From a virus, in the IMG/VR virus record IMGVR_UViG_3300006802_000077, positions 27,776-91,775 of that record: 64,000 bases of DNA. One strand, written 5' to 3'. Below are positions 37,421 to 45,853 of this stretch, piece after piece (within the stretch, counting starts at the first letter, position 1; each line of letters starts with the position of its first letter). The translations under genes and the position numbers were made by a program. The notes beneath the pieces were generated by a model that saw only the letters and a program-made list of their open reading frames with translations, was not told the DNA's origin and searched no databases.

Positions 37421-38731
37421 ATGTATTTGTCCGAATCTTTACAAAAGAAATGGGAAGGCGTTCTGGACCATCCAGACCTGGCTCCCATTAAAGACCCCTA
37501 TCGTAAGGCGGTTACCGCTGTTGTTTTGGAAAACCAAGCAACAGAAATGAGAAAAGCTGGCATGATTAATGAAGCTTCACCCACAAACTCGGCCGGTGAC
37601 GGTGGTTTTACTGGTGGTGCTACAGCTACAGGTCCTGTTGCTGGTTTCGACCCTATCCTCATTTCGCTGGTTCGCCGTTCGTTGCCGAATCTGATTGCGT
37701 ATGATGTCTGCGGCGTTCAGCCGATGACAGGTCCTACCGGTCTGATTTTTGCAATGCGTTCTACCTATGGTACAGACCGTAGTGGTACTGAAGCCTTTTA
37801 CAATGAGGCTAACACAGGCCATTCGGGTATTGGTGGCGCACAAGCTGCTCTTGGCGTTGGTGCTGCTGCATCGAACACCTTCTTGAGCAACGCTTCGGCT
37901 GTTGCTGGTTATTCCACTTCTGCTGGTGAGGACAATCCTTTCCGTGAGATGGGTTTCTCGATTGAGAAAGTTACCGTTACTGCAAATACCCGTGCTCTGA
38001 AGGCCGAGTATTCGATGGAACTTGCTCAAGACCTGAAAGCTGTTCATGGTCTGGATGCAGAAACAGAACTCAGCAACATTCTTTCTTCGGAAATTCTTGC
38101 TGAAATCAACCGTGAAGTTATCCGTAACATTTATGGTACGGCTGTTACCGGTGCTCAAATCGGTACGACAACTGAAGGTACGTTTGACCTCGACACCGAT
38201 TCGAACGGCCGTTGGATGGTTGAAAAAGTCAAAGGTCTGGCTTTCCAGATTGAGCGTGAAGCTAACGCTATCGCCAAAGAAACCCGTAGAGGGAAAGGTA
38301 ACATCATGATTTGTTCGTCTGATGTTGCTTCTGCTCTCGCTATGGCAGGCATTCTCGACTACAATTCGGCTCTGGCTTCGAATGTTAACTTGACCGTTGA
38401 CGATACTGGCAATACTTTTGCTGGCACGTTGTTTGGTCGTGTTAAAGTTTACATTGACCCGTATTTCACTGCTACGAATTCTAACGAATTTGCTGTTGTT
38501 GGTTATAAGGGTAGCAATGCTTATGACTCTGGTCTGTTCTATTGCCCATACGTTCCTCTGCAAATGGTTCGTGCGGTTGATACGACAACCTTCCAGCCAA
38601 AAATTGGTTTCAAAACCCGTTACGGCATGGTTGCAAATCCTTTTGCACAAGGTACAGTCAAGGGTGAAGGCGCTCGTACAGTTCTTACGAACAAGTACTA
38701 TCGTGCTTTCAAGGTTGCAAACTTGATGTAA
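37421..38731 (+). CDS. 23: Major capsid protein gp23
   Basis: The HK97-fold hexamer subunit. Diagnostic parts are LVRRSLPNLIAYDVCGVQPM near residue 87, FAMRSTYG near 111, EKVTVTANTRALKAEYSMEL near 183 and the C-terminal KTRYGMVANPFAQG. A gp21-type cleavage site IN-E51/A52 (MINEASPTN) would remove the N-terminal 51 residues. Codon use differs from neighbours: many CTG, TTC, AAC and CGT codons against TTA, TTT and AAT elsewhere, typical of a very highly expressed phage gene. The ribosome site is AAGGAGACTT. Confidence 0.97.
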   Translation: MYLSESLQKKWEGVLDHPDLAPIKDPYRKAVTAVVLENQATEMRKAGMINEASPTNSAGDGGFTGGATATGPVAGFDPILISLVRRSLPNLIAYDVCGVQPMTGPTGLIFAMRSTYGTDRSGTEAFYNEANTGHSGIGGAQAALGVGAAASNTFLSNASAVAGYSTSAGEDNPFREMGFSIEKVTVTANTRALKAEYSMELAQDLKAVHGLDAETELSNILSSEILAEINREVIRNIYGTAVTGAQIGTTTEGTFDLDTDSNGRWMVEKVKGLAFQIEREANAIAKETRRGKGNIMICSSDVASALAMAGILDYNSALASNVNLTVDDTGNTFAGTLFGRVKVYIDPYFTATNSNEFAVVGYKGSNAYDSGLFYCPYVPLQMVRAVDTTTFQPKIGFKTRYGMVANPFAQGTVKGEGARTVLTNKYYRAFKVANLM

Positions 38732-38772
38732 TCTTTACAGTCTCAATAATATATAACAATAAATGAGACTTT

Positions 38773-38803
38773 AAGACCCACCAGAAATGGTGGGTCTTTT
38801 TTT
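38773..38803 (+). terminator. Intrinsic terminator after gp23
   Basis: A 10-bp perfect stem, AAGACCCACC and GGTGGGTCTT, with a 6-base loop is followed directly by a run of T. It lies 42 bases after the capsid gene stop and should end the capsid transcript. This is the clearest terminator of the structural half. Confidence 0.92.
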
Positions 38804-38806
38804 ACG

Positions 38807-38814
38807 CCTAAATA
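38807..38814 (+). promoter_or_regulatory. Late promoter motif after the gp23 terminator
   Basis: CCTAAATA follows the gp23 terminator and does not overlap a stop codon. It ends only 5 bases before the next ATG (38820), so a transcript starting at the usual distance would have almost no leader. Motif match is clear; function is uncertain. Confidence 0.45.
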
Positions 38815-38819
38815 ATACT

Positions 38820-39359
38820 ATGTCAGCATTAACTAGAAACCCTACAAATCCAAATTTTCTACAAAGCAACAAATATCAGTTGAACTTTAGTAGATTACCT
38901 AACTTGCAATACTTTTGCCAATCGGTAAGTGTGCCTGGCATTTCATTGTCAGAAGCTGTAATTAATACACCTTTTGTTGATTTATATTCTCCAGGTGAAA
39001 AAGCTATATACGATTTAATTAATGTGACATTTATGATTGATGAAGAAATGAAATCGTGGATTGAAGTACACGATTGGATTAGAGCAATGACTTTTCCTAA
39101 AGAATATGAAGAATATAAAAATTTGAAATCCATAAGTCAAATTTCTGCTATAAAAGCAAACAAATTTCCTCAATTTTCTGATGCAACTCTAACAGTATTA
39201 TCATCTTCAAACAAACCATATTATTCATTTAAATTTCATAATATTTTTCCAACAACTTTATCCACTTTTGTTATGAGTACACAAGATAGTCCGGACACTA
39301 TTATGACTGCCGATGCAACATTTCGGTATGAATACTACGACATTGAAAAATTGTTTTAA
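38820..39359 (+). CDS. gp19-fold tail tube relative, in the position of gp3
   Basis: I place the start at ATG 38820; the longer frame begins inside the terminator. The 179-residue product starts NPTNPNFLQSNKYQLNFSRL and continues YFCQSVSVPGISLSEAVINT, then NVTFMIDEEMKSWIEVHDWI, the strand order of gp19-type tube proteins (compare FQCKTAQLPGATIG and ADWTITVINDEDF in gp19). In distant T4 relatives the gene between 23 and uvsY is often annotated as gp3, tail completion. Either a tail terminator or a baseplate tube initiator relative is possible. Confidence 0.7.
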   Translation: MSALTRNPTNPNFLQSNKYQLNFSRLPNLQYFCQSVSVPGISLSEAVINTPFVDLYSPGEKAIYDLINVTFMIDEEMKSWIEVHDWIRAMTFPKEYEEYKNLKSISQISAIKANKFPQFSDATLTVLSSSNKPYYSFKFHNIFPTTLSTFVMSTQDSPDTIMTADATFRYEYYDIEKLF

Positions 39360-39365
39360 AATAGC

Positions 39366-39394
39366 TTGACAAAAGGTTGCGAATAGTGTAACCT
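39366..39394 (+). promoter_or_regulatory. Sigma70-like promoter before uvsY
   Basis: A perfect TTGACA is followed after 17 bases by TAACCT, a weaker -10. It lies in the 53-base gap before uvsY, which has a TTTGGAGG ribosome site. It likely starts the recombination operon independently of late transcription. Confidence 0.6.
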
Positions 39395-39412
39395 AATGTT
39401 TGGAGGTATATT

Positions 39413-39844
39413 ATGAAAATTGATGAAGTGCTTGAGATGTGGTCCAAAGATGCCGAGGTTGATAGAACAGAACCAGGCAAAGAACTACTAAAAATTCCCA
39501 AATTACACAGTAAGTATCTGAACATACTTTCCCAACATCGTTTACTCTCCAAACAGGCAGAGTTTAAATATAACACAATGAAAAAACTTAAATGGGAATA
39601 TTACACAGGTAAGTTAGATGAGGATACATTAAGTAAGTATGGATGGGAACCATTTCCTTACACCCTCAAATCCGAAATGAATACATATTTAGAGAGTGAT
39701 GAAGATATTAATAAATTTATGGCACAAAAAGTAATGTATGATGAAATTGTGGACATCTGTACTTCTATACTCAAAGAACTAAACAGTCGCACATTCCAAT
39801 TGCGTGACTTCATATCATGGGAAAAATTTATACAAGGTGTTTGA
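39413..39844 (+). CDS. uvsY: Recombination mediator UvsY
   Basis: The mediator that loads UvsX recombinase onto ssDNA coated with gp32. The 143-residue product is helical and charged, with the family segments KEWEYYTG-like (LKWEYYTGKL near 60) and the C-terminal NSRTFQLRDFISWEKFIQG, the best-conserved UvsY motif. Length matches T4 UvsY (137). It opens the uvsY-uvsW-55-47-46 operon. Confidence 0.93.
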   Translation: MKIDEVLEMWSKDAEVDRTEPGKELLKIPKLHSKYLNILSQHRLLSKQAEFKYNTMKKLKWEYYTGKLDEDTLSKYGWEPFPYTLKSEMNTYLESDEDINKFMAQKVMYDEIVDICTSILKELNSRTFQLRDFISWEKFIQGV

Positions 39845-41306
39845 TTTAATAATTTCTAAACAAGATGAAGCTTTCATCAAAATTAATTGTGATAAAGGCA
39901 TAGGCCAAGAACTTTCGCAATACTTTACCTTTTTCGTTCCTGGTTATCAGTTTATGCCTGCCTATAAAAATAGGTTATGGGACGGAAAAATAAGATTATT
40001 CGACCAAAGAACAAATACCACATATCACGGCTTAATTACCTACATACAAAAATTTTGTGAAGAACGTGATTATCAATTATTAGTAGACCCAGAAATAGAA
40101 TTAAAACAAGAATTTTCTGGCCTAGAAGCCACAAACTTCATCAAAAAACTAAAATTACCACATGAGGTTCGTGAATATCAATTTAAAGCTTTCTTACAAG
40201 CAGTCAGAAACAAAAGACTTTTATTATTATCACCAACCGCTTCAGGTAAGTCTCTTATATTATATCTTATAGTGAGATATTTACAATCATCTAAATTTCA
40301 AAAAGGTCTATTAATTGTTCCTACAACTTCGCTTGTTGAACAGATGTATAAAGATTTCGAGAGTTACGGTTATCAATCCGATAAATTTTGTCACCGCCAA
40401 TACTCAGGCAAAGAAAAACACACAAACAAGTTTCTTACCATCACAACATGGCAATCAATTTATAAAAACCCTAAGGAATATTTCGAACAGTTTAACTTTG
40501 TTCTTGGTGATGAAGCACACCAGTTTAAAGCTAAATCGTTGACAACCATTCTTTCAGGTTGCACAAATGCGAAATATAGAATAGGTTGTACAGGTACATT
40601 AGATGGTACACAAACACATCGATTGGTACTAGAAGGTTTATTTGGTGCAGTCTATAAGGCAACAACAACATCGGAACTAATAGAAAACAAACAGTTGGCC
40701 GATTTTAATATTAAGTGCTTGATACTTAAATATAATGATGAAATATGTAAGATGGTTAAAAACTGGAAGTATCAGGAAGAAATAGACTACATAGTAAAGA
40801 ATAAAGAAAGAAATGATTTTATAAAAAATTTAGTCTTGTCACTTAAAGGCAATACACTTATTCTATTTCAATTTGTAGAAAAACATGGCAAAGACTTACA
40901 CGCACTCATCAAAGAACACGCCGGTAAAAGACACGTTTTCTTTGTCTTTGGAGGAACAGATGTTGAAGTTAGGGAGTCGGTTCGTGCAATTACTGAAAAA
41001 GAACAAGACGCAATTATTGTGGCATCTTATGGCACTTTTAGTACTGGCGTTAACATTCGAAACTTACACAATATCGTCTTTGCCTCTTCTTCTAAATCTA
41101 GGATTCGGAATTTGCAGTCCATTGGTAGGGGTTTACGGATAGGTGATAACAAAGAGAAAGCTACATTATTTGATATTGCAGATGACTTCCGTATAGGCAA
41201 ATATGTTAATTATACCTTGAAACATTTCATAGAACGTGTTAAAATATACGATGAAGAAAAGTTCAACTATAAATTTTACAACATAGAGTTAAAAAATGGA
41301 AACTAA
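39837..41306 (+). CDS. uvsW: ATP-dependent helicase UvsW
   Basis: A superfamily 2 helicase that unwinds branched DNA and R-loops in recombination-dependent replication. Walker A is PTASGKS at about 133-139 and the DEAH box is at 225-228; the helicase C-terminal motif QSIGRGLRIGD lies near 415. The N-terminal FDLIISKQDEAFIKINCDKG and PAYKNRLWDGKIRLFD match the UvsW accessory domain. The start is unsure: I use GTG 39837, which overlaps the uvsY stop by a few bases. An upstream GTG at 39804 would overlap more. No ATG is available near the 5' end. Confidence 0.93.
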   Translation: MFDLIISKQDEAFIKINCDKGIGQELSQYFTFFVPGYQFMPAYKNRLWDGKIRLFDQRTNTTYHGLITYIQKFCEERDYQLLVDPEIELKQEFSGLEATNFIKKLKLPHEVREYQFKAFLQAVRNKRLLLLSPTASGKSLILYLIVRYLQSSKFQKGLLIVPTTSLVEQMYKDFESYGYQSDKFCHRQYSGKEKHTNKFLTITTWQSIYKNPKEYFEQFNFVLGDEAHQFKAKSLTTILSGCTNAKYRIGCTGTLDGTQTHRLVLEGLFGAVYKATTTSELIENKQLADFNIKCLILKYNDEICKMVKNWKYQEEIDYIVKNKERNDFIKNLVLSLKGNTLILFQFVEKHGKDLHALIKEHAGKRHVFFVFGGTDVEVRESVRAITEKEQDAIIVASYGTFSTGVNIRNLHNIVFASSSKSRIRNLQSIGRGLRIGDNKEKATLFDIADDFRIGKYVNYTLKHFIERVKIYDEEKFNYKFYNIELKNGN

Positions 41307-41706
41307 TACTAACATAAAAATTGTAAGACTACAAAGTGGTGAAGATATCATTGCAAATTATTTTGTTGATGATGAAAACGGTACAATTATGTTAGACAAT
41401 CCTATGCACATTATTTTTAAAAGAAATAATAATGGCCAAACAGTTATGATGATGATGCCTTGGTTGCCAATTGAAATAATTAAACAAAATCATGCTATCA
41501 TTGACATGGCAGATATATTAACAATAATCGACCCTAAAGAAAATTTAATCACACATTACGGTAATACTGTAATAGAAATTATGGAAAAAATGTCAACAAA
41601 AGAAATGGAAGAAGAACTAGATGATGAAGATTACGATGATGAAAAACTCGACTTAGAAAACCTTATGGAAATAATGTATCAGAAAAGGAAATCTAATCTA
41701 CATTAA
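41296..41706 (+). CDS. LSm-like small protein, paralogue of 58963
   Basis: A 136-residue protein. The first 85 residues (IKIVRLQSGEDIIANYF, then NPMHIIFKR, MMMPWLPIEI and DILTIIDP) have the strand order of an Sm-like barrel, in which L-x-S/T-G-E-D-I-I-A starts strand 1. A very acidic stretch of about 30 residues (EEELDDEDYDDEKLDLEN) follows. The start overlaps uvsW by 11 bases. A second protein of the same type is encoded before DNA polymerase. RNA or protein binding is plausible; function unknown. Confidence 0.6.
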   Translation: METNTNIKIVRLQSGEDIIANYFVDDENGTIMLDNPMHIIFKRNNNGQTVMMMMPWLPIEIIKQNHAIIDMADILTIIDPKENLITHYGNTVIEIMEKMSTKEMEEELDDEDYDDEKLDLENLMEIMYQKRKSNLH

Positions 41707-41784
41707 ATTTTTTATTTTCAAATGGGACACCGAGACTGTAACATCTTGTCAAGCCCTTTGTCAACACTTAAACAGGTAATAATT

Positions 41785-42318
41785 ATGGCTAAATCAAATC
41801 ATTATATCAACAATGCAGATTTTTTGACTGCTCTTATAGAGTATAAAAAGGCCTGTAAACAGGCAGAAAAAGATAGTTTGGAGGAACCAAATATTCCGAA
41901 TTATATCGGTGAATGTTTTTATAAAATTGCAGAACACCTTTCCCGTAAACCAAATTTTGTTTCTTATTCTTTCCGAGATGAAATGATTTCAGACGGTATA
42001 GAAAATTGTCTAATGTACTTCCGTAATTTTAACCCGGATAAAAGTAAAAATCCATTTGCTTATTTTACTCAAATCATATATTATGCTTTTCTCCGCAGAA
42101 TTATGAAAGAGAAGAAACAACTCTATGTGAAATACAAGGCAACAGAACAATACGGCATCATTGATGAATTTGAAATGTTTGAAGATGCTGAAGGTAATAT
42201 TAGGCAATTCGAACTATATGAAAATATTTCGGAATTTATACAAAACTTTGAGGAAAATAAACGCAAGAAAAAAGAAGGTAAGATAAAAGGTATTGAAAAA
42301 TTTATTGGAGATATTTAA
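41785..42318 (+). CDS. 55: Late transcription sigma factor gp55
   Basis: The sigma-family protein that directs host RNA polymerase to TATAAATA late promoters. I choose ATG 41785, with an AGG ribosome site, over an upstream in-frame start at 41722. The conserved core is NYIGECFYKIAEHLSRKPNF near residue 32, FRDEMISDGIENCLMYFRNF near 58, and NPFAYFTQIIYYAFLRRI near 84, the sigma2-like helices. The length of 177 is near T4 gp55 (185). It explains the late motifs found upstream of the structural genes. Confidence 0.95.
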   Translation: MAKSNHYINNADFLTALIEYKKACKQAEKDSLEEPNIPNYIGECFYKIAEHLSRKPNFVSYSFRDEMISDGIENCLMYFRNFNPDKSKNPFAYFTQIIYYAFLRRIMKEKKQLYVKYKATEQYGIIDEFEMFEDAEGNIRQFELYENISEFIQNFEENKRKKKEGKIKGIEKFIGDI

Positions 42319-42319
42319 T

Positions 42320-42496
42320 ATGCAAAAACAAAAAATTGAACATCACATTGAACGACTGAAAGAAAAACACAAAGACTTAGAGTTGGATTTAATGGAAGCT
42401 CACGCACAATGGAACGATACTCTTGCCGCACAAATTAAAAAAGAAAAGTTAAAATTAAAAGACGAAATTGAAAAACTTAAAACACAGATATCATGA
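42320..42496 (+). CDS. DUF465/YdcH-like small coiled-coil protein
   Basis: I place the start at ATG 42320, two bases after the gp55 stop. The 58-residue product is a short antiparallel coiled coil with the DUF465 pattern: HIERLKEKHKDLELDLMEAH in the first helix and LAAQIKKEKLKLKDEIEKLK in the second. Such proteins are common in bacteria and in T4-like cyanophages; their role is unknown. It is coupled by ATGA to gp47. Confidence 0.7.
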   Translation: MQKQKIEHHIERLKEKHKDLELDLMEAHAQWNDTLAAQIKKEKLKLKDEIEKLKTQIS

Positions 42497-43566
42497 AAAT
42501 ATGTATACTTGGTGACACTCACTTCGGTGCTCGAGGGGATTCTTTAGACTTTCACAAATACTTCCAAAAATTTTACGATGATGTTTTGTTTCCTTATCTT
42601 TTGGAAAATAAAATTGATGTTGTCATGCAAATGGGAGATTTATTTGATAGGCGAAAGTTTGTCAACTTTAACTCACTTTATCTTTCCCGTAAATATTTCT
42701 TTGACAAACTACAAGAAAATAATATTCAATTGTATACTTTGGTCGGTAACCATGATGTTGCCTTTAAGAACACACTTGAGGTAAATTCACCATCGTTATT
42801 GTTGAACGAATACAAGAATATTTTCCTTGTAGAACAATTTTGGACGGAAGATTTTGATGGTGTCAAAATTGATATTGTGCCTTGGATTTGTGATGAAAAT
42901 CAAAAAGAAATTTTCGATAAAATGAAGGCATCCAAATCTCAAATTTGTTTTGGGCATTTTGAGATTGCGGGTTTTGAGATGGACAAAGGCAATATTTGTG
43001 ACCATGGGCTTGACAAAAAGGCCTTGGACAAGTATGATGTCGTATTGTCTGGACATTTTCATCATAAATCAACTGATGGTAATATTACTTATGTTGGTAC
43101 TCCTTATGAAATGACATGGGCAGACTATAATGACCCGAAAGGTTTTCATATTTTTGATACCGACACCAGAGAATTGGAGTTCATAAAAAACCCATTCACA
43201 ATGTTCAATAAAATATTGTATGATGACAATGCTTCGGATTTTGAACAATGGAAAAATTATAACTATGCTGATAAAAAGAACACTTACGTCAAAGTTGTAG
43301 TTATAAACAAACAGAATCCTTTCTTGTTTGATTTTGTTATTGATAATTTGTACAAGGCAGGAATTTCCGACTTATCTATTGTGGAAGATTTTAATGACTT
43401 GTATCTGATTGATGACCAAGACATTGTTGACCAGGCAGAAGATACTATGACCATCTTGTCTAAGTATATTGATAACTTAACACTTGATGTTGAACCTGAT
43501 AAATTGAAAACTTTGATGAGAGAACTTTATGTTGAAGCACTTAATGTTTCAGAAGTGGCTGAATGA
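42493..43566 (+). CDS. 47: Recombination endonuclease subunit gp47 (Mre11-like)
   Basis: The metallophosphoesterase nuclease of the gp46/gp47 end-resection complex. The metal site motifs are present in order: GDTHFGARGD at 7-16, GDLFDRR at 48-54, GNHD at 85-88, and SGHFHHK near 197. The C-terminal part binds gp46. The gene overlaps gp46 by ATGA, as expected for obligate partners. Length 357, T4 339. Confidence 0.96.
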   Translation: MKICILGDTHFGARGDSLDFHKYFQKFYDDVLFPYLLENKIDVVMQMGDLFDRRKFVNFNSLYLSRKYFFDKLQENNIQLYTLVGNHDVAFKNTLEVNSPSLLLNEYKNIFLVEQFWTEDFDGVKIDIVPWICDENQKEIFDKMKASKSQICFGHFEIAGFEMDKGNICDHGLDKKALDKYDVVLSGHFHHKSTDGNITYVGTPYEMTWADYNDPKGFHIFDTDTRELEFIKNPFTMFNKILYDDNASDFEQWKNYNYADKKNTYVKVVVINKQNPFLFDFVIDNLYKAGISDLSIVEDFNDLYLIDDQDIVDQAEDTMTILSKYIDNLTLDVEPDKLKTLMRELYVEALNVSEVAE

Positions 43567-45275
43567 TTTTATTTGAAAATATACGATGGAAAAATTTATT
43601 AAGTACCGGTAATTATTTCACAGAGATTTCTCTGTCTAATAATGCAAACACTTTAATCGTAGGTGAAAATGGTTCTGGAAAAAGCACGATGCTTGATGCA
43701 TTGTGTTTTGCTTTGTTTGGCAAACCATTTCGTGATATTAATAAACCACAGTTACTAAATTCCATCAATGGAAAAGATTGTGTTGTTGAAGTTAAGTTCA
43801 AAATTGGCAACAACAACTATAATATCATTCGAGGTATCAAACCTAACATATTTGAAATATACTGCAATGGTGATTTACTAAATCAAGATGCTGCATCCAG
43901 AGACTACCAGGAACACTTGGAGAAGTTCATCCTTAAAATGAACTACAAATCTTTCACTCAGATAGTTATTCTTGGTTCGGCATCTTTTACACCCTTTATG
44001 CAATTGAAGGCAGCTGACCGTAGGGAAATTATTGAAGACCTTCTTGATATACAAATCTTTTCTACAATGAATGGCTTGGTTAAAGAACGATTATCAAATA
44101 ATAAAGACTTAACAACTACCAAAAAACATGAGATAGATTTAACTCAACAGAAATATGATATGCAGAAAAAGCATATTGATAATCTGAAACAAAACAATGA
44201 TGATAAGGTGAATCAATATGTTGTTGAAATAGACAACAATAATGCCATAGTTAATTCTTTGTTGTCCAATGTTGCAATACTTACGACACAAACAGAAGAA
44301 CTACAGAAAATTGTAAGTAATAAAATTGACACCGAAAACAAGGTCAAAAAAATTACAAAGTTTGAATCTCAAATAGAAAGTAACCTATCCAAGTTTAGAA
44401 AAGATATTGGGTTTTTTCAAACACATGATAATTGTCCAACTTGCCGGCAGGCCATCGAAGAAGGTTTTAAAGAAGAAGAACTAAACAATTTGAACAATAA
44501 AGTTTCTGAATGTGAACATGGTTTATCTGAACTTGAAAAGAAACTGTTGGTAGAACAAAACAAATTAAATGACATATCAGAAAAACAAAAAGAACTCAAT
44601 CAGAAACAAGTAGAAATTGCCACTATTAATACTACAATCACCGAAACAAATAAGATGATTGCTAGGTTGAATAGGTTGGTTGAAGAACTTAAAGACACAA
44701 AGCAATTTACCGATAAAGAAGAACAAGAATTAAACATCATTAATGATACATTAAATGACTTAAAGCAACATTTACGCACTCTTATAGATGAAAAAACATA
44801 TTATGAAGTCGCATCAACATTGTTGCGTGATAATGGTATTAAAACAAAGATTGTCAAACAGTATTTACCTGTTATCAATAAATTAGTCAACAAGTATTTG
44901 GCTTCTTTGGACTTTTTTGTAAACTTCAACCTTGATGAATCATTTAAAGAAACGATTAAATCTAGACATAGAGACGAGTTTAGTTATCATAATTTTTCTG
45001 AAGGTGAAAAACAACGCATTGATATGGCATTGATGTTAACTTGGCGGTCTATTGCAAAACTTAGAAATTCTGCCAACACAAATCTTTTAATACTTGATGA
45101 GACATTTGATTCTTCACTTGATACTAACGGCACGGAAGAATTGATGAAGATACTTCATATGTTAGAAGGTGTAAACCTGTTTGTCATTTCACATAAAGGT
45201 GATATATTACAGGATAAATTTTTAAATGTTATTAGATTTTCAAAAGAAAAGAATTTTTCGAGGATAGTAAAATGA
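43563..45275 (+). CDS. 46: Recombination endonuclease subunit gp46 (Rad50-like)
   Basis: An SMC-like ATPase. Walker A GENGSGKST is at 34-42. A long coiled coil is interrupted by the zinc hook CPTC at 291-294. The C-terminal ATPase half holds the signature-like FSEGEKQRIDMAL, the Walker B LLILDETFDSSLD and a following switch His (VISHKGD). With gp47 it resects DNA ends for UvsX-dependent recombination. Length 570, T4 560. Confidence 0.96.
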   Translation: MILFENIRWKNLLSTGNYFTEISLSNNANTLIVGENGSGKSTMLDALCFALFGKPFRDINKPQLLNSINGKDCVVEVKFKIGNNNYNIIRGIKPNIFEIYCNGDLLNQDAASRDYQEHLEKFILKMNYKSFTQIVILGSASFTPFMQLKAADRREIIEDLLDIQIFSTMNGLVKERLSNNKDLTTTKKHEIDLTQQKYDMQKKHIDNLKQNNDDKVNQYVVEIDNNNAIVNSLLSNVAILTTQTEELQKIVSNKIDTENKVKKITKFESQIESNLSKFRKDIGFFQTHDNCPTCRQAIEEGFKEEELNNLNNKVSECEHGLSELEKKLLVEQNKLNDISEKQKELNQKQVEIATINTTITETNKMIARLNRLVEELKDTKQFTDKEEQELNIINDTLNDLKQHLRTLIDEKTYYEVASTLLRDNGIKTKIVKQYLPVINKLVNKYLASLDFFVNFNLDESFKETIKSRHRDEFSYHNFSEGEKQRIDMALMLTWRSIAKLRNSANTNLLILDETFDSSLDTNGTEELMKILHMLEGVNLFVISHKGDILQDKFLNVIRFSKEKNFSRIVK

Positions 45276-45853
45276 GTGATATATTAACAATTGATACTTC
45301 AAAAGATTTGTATACTAATTCTAAACCATTAGAACCTTTGCCTCTGTTTGATGATAATCATCCTTATCTATCTAAAGTTATGCCTGATTACGATACTACG
45401 GCACTACCTAATACGAAAATGACAAACTTGGTACAACAATTGAAGATGACTATGAAACGATATGGCGGCATAGGGTTATCTGCCAATCAATGTGGTGTTA
45501 TTGAAAGAATCTTTGTAATTGGCCATGAAGATTTCTCTTTGACTTGTATTAACCCAAAAGTTGTTGAACTTTCGGAAGACTTGGCAAGTCAGAGTGAAGG
45601 TTGCCTCAGCTACCCAGGTTTATATCTTAAAATAAAAAGACCGTCTTGGATTGTAGGTGAATTTACCACAGAAGAAGGCAAGACTGAACGTATGAGAATG
45701 GAAGGTGTAACTGCTAGATGTTTCCTACATGAACTGGACCACATGGACGGTAAAAAGTTTGTTGAACTTGTTGGTCCTGCAACACTAATGACGGCTAAAA
45801 GAAAACAAGAAAAGATGATGAAGAAATTTGTTAGAAAGCAAAAGAAAAAATAA
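45272..45853 (+). CDS. def: Peptide deformylase
   Basis: Removes the N-formyl group from new proteins. All three motifs are intact: GIGLSANQ at 66-73, EGCLSYP at 109-115 with metal ligand C111, and HELDH at 153-157 with two His ligands and the catalytic Glu. The Lys-rich C-terminal tail (KRKQEKMMKKFVRKQKKK) is unusual. Phage deformylases are known from marine T4-like phages, where they are thought to serve translation of phage proteins. It is coupled to gp46 by ATGA. Confidence 0.95.
   Translation: MSDILTIDTSKDLYTNSKPLEPLPLFDDNHPYLSKVMPDYDTTALPNTKMTNLVQQLKMTMKRYGGIGLSANQCGVIERIFVIGHEDFSLTCINPKVVELSEDLASQSEGCLSYPGLYLKIKRPSWIVGEFTTEEGKTERMRMEGVTARCFLHELDHMDGKKFVELVGPATLMTAKRKQEKMMKKFVRKQKKK

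Noticed and set aside
37577-38650. Long open frame (357 codons) on the - strand opposite the capsid gene
   Set aside because: It is the shadow of gp23 codon bias; it has no ribosome site, no recognisable domain and Cys/Arg/Asn-rich nonsense composition.
38787-38819. ATG inside the gp23 terminator as start of the tube-like gene
   Set aside because: It lies in the terminator stem; ATG 38820 gives the conserved NPTNPNF start.
41746-41764. TTGTCAA direct repeat before gp55 as a promoter
   Set aside because: No -10 box at a suitable distance for either copy; may be chance.
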